64,000 bases of DNA from Nymphaea colorata (Eukaryota; Streptophyta; Magnoliopsida; Nymphaeales; Nymphaeaceae): NCBI RefSeq assembly GCF_008831285.2, contig NC_045143.1:2861503-2925502 (forward strand), written 5' to 3'. This document shows positions 1 to 10,320 of the stretch, in pieces. A model generated the notes under the pieces. That model saw nothing but the letters and a program-made list of their open reading frames with translations, searched no databases and was not told where the DNA came from. Both the position numbers and the translations under genes were made by a program. Numbering within the stretch: the stretch's first letter is position 1; each line of letters opens with the position of its first letter.

Positions 1-673
1 CCTGGATTCTCTTTATCCTCAGTATTGCTTATATCTAAACTACAAGCCCTGCAGTTTCAGGCATGAAAATCATCCTTTTTTCAGTCCAATTCTCTCTCTC
101 CGCCCTCTTGGATGGGAATTGGTGGTACCTATATCTGACCTCTAGACCCTGCTCTATCAAGCACTTAAAGTAAGAAAAATAAATAAATTAAAAGTTGAAA
201 ATGACATATAATAACAAAATCTGAAATTATATATATGTCATGAATATGATGGTTCTCACGTGGCCTGCCACCTATGGCATTGTGAGTACTTGTACATGGG
301 CTGCATTAGGTATATTAGAGATGCCATCAATGGGTTGACTGTTCTTAGTGGACTGAGGCTGTCCCAATAGTTGTTTGCGGTTGCATATGCATTCTGGAAG
401 TATAAATGTATAGTTCTTTGCTCATGTGTTTCTGCTTGCAGTATAATAATTTTGTTAAGAAATGTACTGGTGGTATCCTTCATAAAATTTAGAGATACTC
501 ATGTTCATGTACAAACATCTTGAAAATTGTTTGGTGGTATCTTTCATAAAATAGAGATACTCATGTTCATGTATAAACACTGTGAAAATTGTTTTTATAT
601 GCATCAAGCTTACTGATTCTTCAGTTTAGTTGGAAATTGTTTTTCATGGTTAACCAATTGTGATTTCCAATAG
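1..673 (+). other. Intron of the NAT10-family gene (partial)
   Basis: No coding similarity is visible in either strand. The stretch ends in a T-rich tract and an AG acceptor at 672-673, directly before the first recognisable exon, so it is read as the 3' part of an intron whose donor lies outside the window. It contains a short tandem duplication at 468-594. Confidence 0.7.
468..594. repeat. 64-bp tandem duplication in intron
   Basis: Two nearly identical copies start at 468 and 532. Both carry the words tggtggtat, ttcataaaat, gagatactcatgttcatgta and gaaaattgttt. It is a local intronic duplication with no visible function. Confidence 0.85.
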
Positions 674-3600
674 GTATGTCTTGAAGGTCAAATTTCTCGA
701 GAATCGGTCATTAAAAGCTTAAGTCATGGCAGCCAACCTTCTGGAGATCAAATTCCTTGGAAATTCTCTGAGCAATTTCAAGACAATGCTTTTCCCAGTC
801 TTTCTGGAGCTCGAATTGTTCGTATTGCTGTCCATCCAGACATAGTTGGGGTATCTATCTTATTTTGATGTACATTATCAATGTTAATTTTATTCACTTT
901 CTGAAATTTTCTTATTGTTTACTTTTGATATTTTTGTAGTCTAGATATGGCTCTGCTGCTGTGGATCTTGTAACCAGGTATTCTCTTGCGAGTTAATTGT
1001 TTCCTTGTACTGACATGTTCCTGAAAATTTCATGAATGTGGGATTCTGTTTGTTCATTTTTGTTTTAATGCTTGCCAGCTTGTTGCTGACTGTTCCTTTC
1101 ACATGGTTGTCAAAGGCATGGGGTGCAACCTTTTACTTTTTTTGAAACTTTCGTGCCTCCATAATTCTTGGATGGTAGAGAACCTTATTTTTTGTTTAGT
1201 GAAGTTTTAACATCTATGATTTGTCCATTTATTAAAAGGACATAGCCATAAGTGTTACTTTAACATGGCTTTTCTTGTGGTTTTTCTGGGTAGTGTTTCC
1301 CTCAAAAAAACTGTTTAGTTTTCTAAGAAAAATCTTCTAGAAATATGAGGCTGTGAAAAGTCGATAAAGTAAATCATTGTTATTTTTAGTGGCGTGTTAA
1401 TCCAAAAAATAGCAGCATTAAGGAATCAACCGAAATATTGCTGAAAACTAGATATAACTATGTTCTTGGATAGCTATATTTTGAAAATATTGCTAAAAAT
1501 GAAATATCTCAGTGCTATCGGGCTGTTTTCCTTTTGTGAAAGAATCCTTTGTTTATATTAAGTTTTATATTTTCCATATTTTGTTACTTCCTAAGTTTCA
1601 GTTTTTTTTTTTTTTTTTTTGAATATCAGTACTTTTGGAAGGAAGTTTGTAAAAGCTCAAAATAATTTATTCTGTTACTTCTTTATATAATTATAATTTT
1701 TTGGACTCGTGAGCTTTTTCCAAGAAATACATTCCTTTAGAAATTTCCTAAAAACAAAGTAAAGAATATAAAGAGATGTGGTTAAAGTATATATCATAAC
1801 AATATATATTGCAATATTTATGTTAAAGCTGCTATCAAGGTCCTCAACTTTTCAACTCAACCTGTCTCCCCAACCAATATGATAATATTCTGAAACTATT
1901 TTGAAGGATCATATGTTTGACGTGCAAAAATGACGCCAGTCTTTCATATTTGAGAAGTTTGAATGATTTGTCTTTAGCAACATCCGACTGATTTCTCCTG
2001 GTTGTGGAAAGCAGCGATGATTGCAAAATTCCTCCAGCACTAAACATTATTCCCTTGCTATGTTGTATGTGGGAGGCCCATTTTCCTGCTTGATCATTGA
2101 TCCGGCTTTTAAGGATCTGCAAGAACCTTGTGCAAATCAGAGGTGCAATAGTTGATGTGAAATAGAAAAAGGTTTTAGTCTTGGTAATTTTTGTTTTTAC
2201 TTGCATGATTGGGAAGATGTTAGAAGAAGTAATGGAAGCTCTTATTGAGTTCAAGGTGAAGGGCTTGCTGTCGATAGGTCCTTTGGTTCATCCTGGCTCA
2301 TGAGCCTTCACGTGTATGTCAGAAAGATAAATAGACAAATTTGTTTGGATGGCCTACAAAATTGTTTTAGCTTGCTACAAAGCAATTACAAATAAGAAAA
2401 ATTTACCAATTAAAAGTAAGAAAATTGCATTACTCAACTGTTTGGGTTTGTAGAATGATGCTTAATGTTTTAGTTTGTAATATACCAATGCATCTGGTAG
2501 GATAGTATTACCAATTATGCAGAAAACAAATCCAAAAAATCCAATGAGTTCATGAGAATGGAATTGCTGCATTGAAGCTATCTATGTGCCGAAACAGTTA
2601 AAAGCAGCTAACGTCTAGCTAATGTTCTTTAGATACAATCATGTATAATCATATATACATGCATAGTTCCATAAGAGAAATGGACTATCGTTGGAATTGA
2701 GAACCAACCAGCCCAAGGATGTGATGGACACATAGAAACAGTCATATTACCTAAAGCCACGAGTGTTCTTGCTGAGGACTTGGATTATTTACAACACATT
2801 GATATAGTGATTTTTAGTAAGCTAAATCATGTAGTAGATATTGATGTCTTACTAGTCCAAAGTGCCTCTAGGCCCTAAGCACTCACATTTTCAGCTAGGT
2901 GGGCGTCTAGTTGCCCAAGTAAAAATAAAATTTCCAAGTAAAAATAAAAATTTTCTCCTATTTTTACCCTTTTTCTTCTGTTTTTTTGCTTTTTCTTGTT
3001 TTTGTTTTTTTCTTCTCTTTCTCATCCATTTTTCTTCATTTACTGTTTTTGGCCTGCCTAGGTGCGAACTAGGCCTTTTTGAATGTCCATTGCCTAGGCC
3101 CGATTAGTGCCTTCAACTACTAAGATTCATGTTCACAATCATTATTGCTCATGAATTCTTTATAATAGAGAGTCTCACCGCAGAATAATAGTTTGCCTGA
3201 GGTACATAAGCAAGTAATTCCATGTCAAGATATTTACTGTCTTCTTTATTTTCTCCACCGGCATATTTTTTGTCAATGCAGATATTATGAAGGGCAGTTG
3301 ACCAACATCAGTGAAGCAGAATGCGATGATCCAAAGTATGATGAATTCGAGAATGCGTCTCTTAAAGTTACAGAAGCTGCAGAAAAGGTAATTGGAAAAA
3401 TAATGTTTGCAAAGCATGATCCAGTCTCATTTTGGACAGTTATTTGGTGTTGGCTTGTGTGCATTAGCTTACAGTTTTTAAGAGCCTATATTTTTGCTTT
3501 TATCTACCTATTGATTCTAAAGTTTAGTATTATAGTTGTAGCCAGCAATCACACTAGCATCCTTACCATGATTTTCCATAAGTTCAGTTTGTTTCTCTGT

Positions 3601-6600
3601 TCCTTCAATGAGAATATTTTTTTTCCTTTTTTATGGTTCTATACTTTTCAATTTCTGACCTTTTAGATAATGTTGTTTTTTTCCTCCCTGGCTTGAGAAA
3701 AAGCTAGAAATATGCCTGTTGTGTTGAAAAACCAAGGCACGGCAACCTAGCCACTCAATCTGATTGCTATGCTGTTTTCATAAAGGTTGCAGGAAATATC
3801 ATGGTGGATCTGGTCCCTGGTCATGTAACTGTTGGTATTTAGTACCAATTTTCTAATGTCATCTTTTTTTGGGACAAATTTTCTTCTATCCAAAGAGTGG
3901 CTTTAGCATAGGAGTCACCTATGGTGCATGGTTTTTCCATCTTGGTGAACACATACTCTAGAAGCTGCTGTGGTTTGTGGTTTTACTTGATCTTATTTTG
4001 ACATCATCCTCCTGATCGACTAGATTTTACTATATGATTATGCCCATCAGCAGAGGAAACTAGATCCTGGCTAGTCTTAGGTAAAAGTGTAAAACTAAGA
4101 AGTTTGAGTTCACTAAACTGTTGTATTGTATGATTTTCATTAATAAGTATTTTGTGCTGGTTAGCTAATGTTTCCCTACGATTTTGCTGATATACGAAAC
4201 ATTATATCCAACATCTGGCAGGTTTCTTTGCTTGACGAAAGCATAAAACGAAGAGCCAACCTTCCACCGTTGCTTGTGCATGTTCAGGAGAGGCGTCCGG
4301 AGAAACTTCATTACCTTGGCGTCTCTTTTGGCCTGACTTGGGGTCTCTATGGTTTCTGGGCAAAAAACAAATTTGCGCCCTTCTACATTTCCCAGATTCC
4401 AGTTACTCTTCTCTCTCTCTCTCTCTCTCCCCCCCCCTCCGCATTCCTTTTTCTAAGTTATTGTATGTTAGACCTGAGCAGTACCTGGTTGTTTTTTGGT
4501 GAATCAGAATGCTGTGACTGGTGAGCATACCTGCATGATGCTTAGGCCGCTAAATACTGATGATGTTGAACTAAATGGGGCAAATGAGTGGGGCTTCCTT
4601 GATCCCTTTTATCAAGGTTGGGAAGTGCTTTTGATTAAATGACTCTTTGGGTTATTGACACTTCAAGGCTGTAACTTATATGGTTGCTATTTCCAGATTT
4701 CAGGCAAAGATTTATCCGTCTATTAGGATCTAGCTTCCGCTCTCTACATCCAGCTCTTGCTCTGAGGTATGGATTGAATAAATTTGTTTCCTATTTTTGC
4801 TTGTCATGTGATGTAATGATGCTAATCTTTTCATGCACAGGATTTTGGAACCCAGGGTTGGTGCCAAGAAGGATATACGTGCAGAGGCGAAAGAACCCAC
4901 AAGCACCTCAAATGGAGTTTTGGGGCTAGAGGCTACAACATTGACCCCATATGATATGAAACGGCTGGAATCTTATACTGACAACCGTATGGACTTTCAT
5001 TTGGTGGGGTTCTCTTTCACTTGTTCTTTATCATTTAGAAATTGGGAACGATCTACCAGTCTTTATAGGTCATGGATTTTGAAGCTAACCTGCGAAAATA
5101 TCCTAACTTGTATAGGCATAGCCAATCTATTATTTGATTTAAGATGTCACTCTACTCAACATATCAAGCTACCAAAGTGCTCTGGTTTGAGTGTCTTGAT
5201 GTTTTTTCCTAACCAGTCTTCTTCACATCATTTTTTTTTTTCTTGAAATGGGGGAAGGACATGCATGCATGCTTGTGCATGAACTTAGGCAGGCTAGAAA
5301 TAAATAAATAAATAAATAAATAAATAAAAAAAATATATATATATAGAGAGAGAGTGCTCTTGCACATATGTCCAGAAACCATGCAATATTTCTTATTCGA
5401 TAGAAAAAAGCTACATGCTTGTTTAGTAGAAATCAGGATTTGAATCATGTGACTGGGGGCACACATATGTAGCTGTTGTTAACCTTAAGAGGTAATGGCA
5501 AAATTTTGCCAAAACTTCATGAAAAATCATAATTTATATCTGAATGTCCAAAAGCCTGATTGCTTAACATTTTTATCATATGTTTGGCCAACGAGATATT
5601 ATATCAATGATTTCTAACAGGTTGAAGTGGCTGCTCCTGGTGTACTGTAAACGATAGCCTTACTGTTGTGAACTAAATTATTCTCAATACATCTATCAGT
5701 TTGTTGGAGAAGCTACATTTATGATTTCTAATAGTGTATTCTCTCTCAGTTCTTGATATGAATGAATAGATCTATATATACTTGCGTGGTTACAAATTCC
5801 TTGATTTTTTTGCCCTTTTTTCATGCCTTTTTGATGATATACATTTGCCACTGCAAGTTGATTCCATGCATTGTTTGCTAATTGCTTTTGGGTATATGTT
5901 CTAGCTCTGGAAACTTCCACATTGCATTTTCATTTGTTTCTCAAGTCATTGTTATTCACTGTTCTATGATTGCATTTGTATGGTGTCAGATCTTGGATCT
6001 TGTGCCTGTGCTTTCTCATCTATTTTTCGGTAGCAAGCTTCCAGTAGAACTGGATTACATTCACAAGATTATTTTGCTTTGCATTGGCTTACAGAACCAG
6101 GATTTCACTTATGTCAAGGTTAGTTTCAGTTACTTGCTCTTGTAGGATATATATGCGAAAGTGTTTTATTTGCAACTGAGCTCCTATCTTGGTTATGTAG
6201 GGAGTGCGGATTCCTCTGCCTTGTAGAGAAGGTCATAGGTTTGCAAAGGAGGTGCAGCTATCCGGAGAACAAATTACTGCAAGCATTTTTAAGGTTATGA
6301 CCAGGATATACCGCTATCTTTATGGACTTGCAACAAAGGAGGTTGAGTCGACCCTACCTCGGCTAAGAGAGGTGAGTGTGTGCATCTCAGTTTAATCTTT
6401 AAGATGCTCTTTGTCACAATAGGTGCATGCACCTTAGATTTTTTTCATGCCTCATTTACTTAGCTAACTTAGTCTGTTGGCTACTAAGTGTCGAATGTGG
6501 TGTCCATAGTTCCTAAAGGAACCAAATTTTTATTTCCATTTTCCAAAATTAATAATTCTGCATAGATGATGACTCCCTTGTTTCTAGAGTATTCTGAATT

Positions 6601-7239
6601 ATGTCAGTGTATGTGGCTCTGCAGGTTGTTATGCTTCCTGATAGCAGATCTGTGGAGGATGATCTCAATGATGCAGCCAAACAAGTTGTTGTAAGTGGTG
6701 ATGCTCGTCTGGTTTTTTCTACTGTTTCCATGGGATAATGCATCTGATGCGTACCTTTCTCATTCCACTGTTTGTAGACTGCCAGGCCTTGCTAGCAATG
6801 CAAATCCATTAGCGCCATCTGATGAAATCTTTGACATTCGTAAAATGAATAGAATTGATGTGACCATTGAAAGTTGGTTATTAAGTGGCAACTAATCATA
6901 GAAATGCTCTGATATGAAATGACTGTTCTGCTTTTTTATTTCATGTTTTGAGGTACTTTAGCATGTAACCTTTTGCCATGTGTTTTGCAGGAGAAAATGA
7001 ACAAGGAAGAACAGGATTATTTGCTGAATCCTGATATGCTAAAGCAGTATGTAATTGTCGGTCAGGAGAATGAGATTGAGGCAGCACTGTTGAAAGGCCA
7101 AGGGAAGATCTCTTCTAGTGGCGTCGTGAGTGTCAAATCCAGTAGAAGGAAGGAGGAGAATGGGAAAGTTAAATTTAAAAATGGTAAAAAAAGGGAAAAT
7201 GATAGAGGAAAATTTAATCCTAAAAAAAGGAAAGTGTGA
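674..7239 (+). CDS. NAT10: RNA cytidine acetyltransferase, C-terminal 485 aa (NAT10/Kre33 family)
   Basis: This is the 3' part of a gene for the nucleolar enzyme that makes N4-acetylcytidine in 18S rRNA and, with a THUMP partner, in tRNA. Exons: 674-850, 940-977, 3282-3387, 4222-4401, 4508-4616, 4697-4766, 4841-5003, 5990-6118, 6201-6371, 6625-6690 and 6991-7239. All introns are GT-AG and the phases close exactly. Exon 1 carries the acetyltransferase stretch LSGARIVRIAVHPD; exons 2-3 continue it (SRYGSAAVDLV, YYEGQL). Exons 4-6 hold the family segments YLGVSFGLT, TGEHTCMMLRPL and EWGFLDPFY. Exons 8-9 form the tRNA-binding-type helical region. The last exon ends in a Lys/Arg-rich tail finishing PKKRKV, a likely nuclear/nucleolar signal. 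The helicase and ATPase half must lie upstream of the window. The second intron is long (2304 bp). I found no frameshift or stop. The donor after exon 4 (gttact) is weak, but the neighbouring exon fits. Confidence 0.93.
2855..3115. repeat. GC-rich repeat-like insertion in long intron
   Basis: Within the 2.3-kb intron lies a block with the words tctaggccctaag, aggtgggcgtctag, gcctaggtgcg and cctaggcccgattag at both ends of a T-rich core. The outer ends (aagtgcctctaggcc and the reverse complement of ggcccgattagtgcctt) are loosely inverted. It resembles a degraded short DNA transposon; no target-site duplication was found. Confidence 0.35.
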
Positions 7240-8339
7240 GAGTTTTCCTTTGAGGAATTTTTGTTTAGGTTTTCCCTTCAAAGAGTTTCACCTATCACTT
7301 TTGCCTCTTGCTTCTTATCATTGCAAAAGGCTAGATGCCATGGCTGCGGCCACTTGAAATTTTTGTATTCAATTTTGAATTTTGATGAGTTAAAATATGA
7401 ACGAGTTTATTCCTTGTGGAATTTCACCCTGTAAATACGAAATTGCTTTTTATAGCTGACTTCTCTGTACTTCATACTAAGCAAAATGTGTAATAAGAAA
7501 GGATCCAAACGGCTTCTATTTGATTATACAAGTAGGATTGGTTGATTTTATGGTGCTGTCCTGCCTGATGCAGAATCTTTGTTTTCCTACGTCTGGGTAA
7601 AACGGGCCTCATACAAAAAATGATGGTTTGACTGTCAAATAGATGAATATTTCCTTTCTGTGCTGGACAAAAAATGTGGGAATATAGAGACAGTTGTTAC
7701 TTTGTGGTTGCACTATCTATTTTCCATTGTTTCCGTTCTTGTTTATTAATATTTCATTTTATTCCTTCGTCTGCATCACTTCTCCGTTCCATTCTGTAAT
7801 TTAGAAATGCAACTGGGTTTCCTATTTCTTGGGTGATGATAAGTGTCCCCTTTAACCGAGCTGGCATGTTTCTGAATCAAGCCAGCTGTTCCTCTATTTG
7901 CAGTTGTGGAGAGCAGCGTGGTGCCAATCTGAGGCATGGTTTTATGTTAGTGCCTGTTCCCCACTGGCCTGCCTTCAAATGGTGCCACGATAAAATACAG
8001 GCTGGGTCGGCCCACAGTGCTTTGAAATTCACAGCACCTCGGCCAAGGTAGTTCAGCTGAAGTCGGACAGGCATCGTCTCCAGCAGGGCGGTTCTGACGA
8101 ATAATGTATGCTTGTGACTTCCGATTTCTTCGTAAAGCATGAACATCGATTGTGCAAGTGTTTGGGTGTCTGCGATTCCAGCCTTAGTTGGTAGATTTCA
8201 GAGGAAACATAATGAATCAGCTTGTCTTGATCTTGATTACTGTAGCCGGATCTAGTAAAGCAGTCGTCCAGGGAGCGAATCTATGTTTATTTCATCTTAT
8301 GCTGAAGCAGATTCTTCAGTCTTGGTATTGTACGATATC
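7240..8339 (+). other. 3' UTR and downstream flank of NAT10-family gene
   Basis: No further exon can be supported after the stop at 7237-7239. The first few hundred bases are T/A-rich, like a plant 3' UTR. 7830-8150 is less AT-rich and has short open frames on both strands, but nothing that I recognise. Confidence 0.4.
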
Positions 8340-9115
8340 GCTGTAGGCGACGGGAGCCGATCCGGCCCGATAACATTCAAAAAATTATTCTTTATTATTA
8401 ATAGTATATATTTTATTATTAAAAACATAATTTATATTAATTTTTTTTATACTTTAAAAAAATATTTTTTATTGTAATTGGGTCGTGCCGAGCCTGTTAT
8501 AGTACTGTTATAGTACCGAGTCGGGTCAAGCCCAACAAGGCTTTTTATGCTACTCGTTCCCGATCCTGAGTTGGGCCCGATTTCGAGTACCTAGTGTTCA
8601 AGCTTAATCTAGCCGGTCTACTGGTAAGAACTGGGTCCGGCTTGGCCTAATACCGGAAACTCGGGCTCAGCCCGGCCAGGTTATAATAAAAAAAATAATT
8701 TTTTAATGAAAATAACATATAATTTTAATAATAAAAGATATATTATTAATAATGAAAATATTTAAGTGTTATTGGACCGTATCGGGCCCTGTCGGGCCGA
8801 TCCAGGCTGGCCCATCAGGCCTAGACCCAGGCCTGTTATAGTACCGAGCCGGGTCAAGCCTGATTTGGCCCGATAACATTCAAAAAATTATTTTTTATTA
8901 TTAATAGTATATATTTTATTATTAAAAACATATTTTATATTAAAAATATTTTTATCCTTAAAAAATATTTTTTAATTATAATTGTGTCGTGTCGAGCCCA
9001 AGCCCGTTGTAGTACCGACTGGGGTCAAGCCCGATAAGGCTTTGTATGCTACCCGAGCTTGGGCCCGAGTTGGGCCCGATGCCGAGTACCTGACGACGGC
9101 CCAACCCAGATAATA
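8340..9115. repeat. GC-rich/AT-rich repeat block, left part (hAT-like words)
   Basis: The sequence alternates GC-rich words (gagccgatccggcccgata, cgagccgggtcaagcc, tcgggccctgtcgggcc) with almost pure A/T tracts of about 120 bp. The words recur within the block near 8360/8870 and 8500/8835/9000, and again at 9.7-10.3 kb, in the same orientation. The composition matches non-autonomous plant hAT elements, but clear outer ends and target duplications were not found, so the class is an inference. Confidence 0.6.
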
Positions 9116-9219
9116 AGGTCTATGAAAGCTTCTCTCTGTTGAAAATTTTGATGTGTAGTATAGTTTAACAAAATTTATTGTTCGTCTACAAAATTTGAGT
9201 ATGAGCTAAATAATGTTTA

Positions 9220-9348
9220 TTAAATGTACAAAGAGAGAAAGAGAAAGCACACAAGGTTCTTGATATGCAAAAGAAGCTGGAGGACAAACAGAATTTGAAG
9301 GTAGAGATAGAGATGAAGGCAGAGGGCGTGCAGTTCAGAAGCGCCTAG
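9220..9348 (+). pseudogene. FDM-like: Fragment of FDM/IDN2-type coiled coil
   Basis: One plus-strand frame reads, without stops, an acidic and lysine-rich helix containing KVLDMQKKLEDKQNLKVEIE. This closely resembles the coiled-coil segment of factor-of-DNA-methylation/IDN2 proteins (pattern QLEKQLDAKQ-LELEIE). The frame runs into a stop (tag) at 9345-9349, where it overlaps a zinc-finger fragment in another frame. No XS domain before it or XH domain after it is visible nearby. It is a captured piece and not a gene. The same family supplies the array at 56-64 kb. Confidence 0.6.
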
Positions 9349-9532
9349 TGACGGTGGGCCGTCATGAGTGCTTTGTCTGCAGAAGGTGCTTCCCGACTAG
9401 AAAGGCTCTGGGTGGACATATGACTTTGCGTAGGTAGTCGACCAATAATGTGGGCAGAAAGAATCATCTGCACATTGATCTTAACCTACCTCTACCTATT
9501 GATGATCGTGACGAAGAAGAAGAAGCAAAGAC
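9330..9532 (+). pseudogene. Broken EAR-type C2H2 zinc-finger (ZAT-like) fragment
   Basis: In one frame the sequence reads VGRHECFVCRRCFPTRKALGG and then HMTLRR followed by TAG at about 9435. In the same frame after the stop comes HIDLNLPLPIDD, an acidic run and a second stop. The finger has C-x2-C and a KALGGH version of the plant QALGGH signature; DLNLPLP is an EAR repression motif, as at the C terminus of ZAT-type repressors. The order finger then EAR fits that family, but the in-frame stop and the missing first finger mark it as a pseudogene. It joins the FDM-like fragment just upstream and is enclosed by GC-rich repeats. Related finger fragments are at 56.3 and 57.1 kb. Confidence 0.75.
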
Positions 9533-9718
9533 CTGAAGTGGCCGAAGAAGATGGTGTTGCTGGGTATGAGAAGTTGGTAATACCAATATTCAGAGAACTT
9601 TTTGTTATTTTCTCTCGTTGGTGCTTGTGTCATGTTCAATACAGTAAACAACTGTTAGAAGGATACTAAGCTTTCATCAATGGAGTTGTATCTTGTTTCT
9701 ATTTTTCCTAAAGTACTG

Positions 9719-10320
9719 CAAAATTTATACTTTAAAAAATATTTTTTATTATAATTAGTTCATGCCGAGCCCGAGCCTGTTATAGTACGGAGTCGGGTCA
9801 AACCCGATAAGGCCTTTTATGCTACTCGAGCCCGGGTTCGAGTTGGGTCAGATGCCGAGTACCCGACGACGGCCCGACCAGGTGCTCAGGCTTAATCTAG
9901 CCAAAATTTATACTTTAAAAAATATTTTTTATTATAATTAGTTCATGCCTAGCCCGAGCCTGTTATAGTACGGAGTCGGGTCAAGCCCGATAAGGCCTTT
10001 TATGCTACTCGAGCCCGGGTTCGAGTTGGGTCAGATGCCGAGTACCCGACGACGGCCCGACCAGGTGCTCAGGCTTAATCTAGCTGGCCCGGCCTGATAA
10101 GAACCGGGTCCGGCTCGGCCTAATACTCGAAACTCGGTTTCGGGCTCAGCCCAACCCGACCCGGTTATAATAATTTTTTTTATGAATATAAAATATAATT
10201 TTAATAATAAAATATATATTATTAATAATAAAAATATTTAAATGTTATTGGACAAGATCGGACCCTCGTTGGGCCGATCCGTGCGGGCCCATCAGGCCTG
10301 GACCCAGGCCTGCAGAGCTG
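9719..10320. repeat. GC-rich/AT-rich repeat block, right part, with 183-bp tandem duplication
   Basis: Two almost identical 183-bp copies start at 9719 and 9902; each begins caaaatttatactttaaaaa and ends in gctcaggcttaatctagc. They are followed by a region (about 10094-10312) that matches 8620-8832: ctgataagaaccgggtccgg, an A/T-rich core, then gggcccatcaggcctggacc. The near identity of the 183-bp pair suggests a recent duplication, while the match to the left block is more diverged. Confidence 0.8.

Noticed and set aside
1844-2254. 136-codon minus-strand frame inside the long NAT10 intron
   Set aside because: No recognisable domain and no splice-consistent extension; lies wholly in an intron of the opposite strand.
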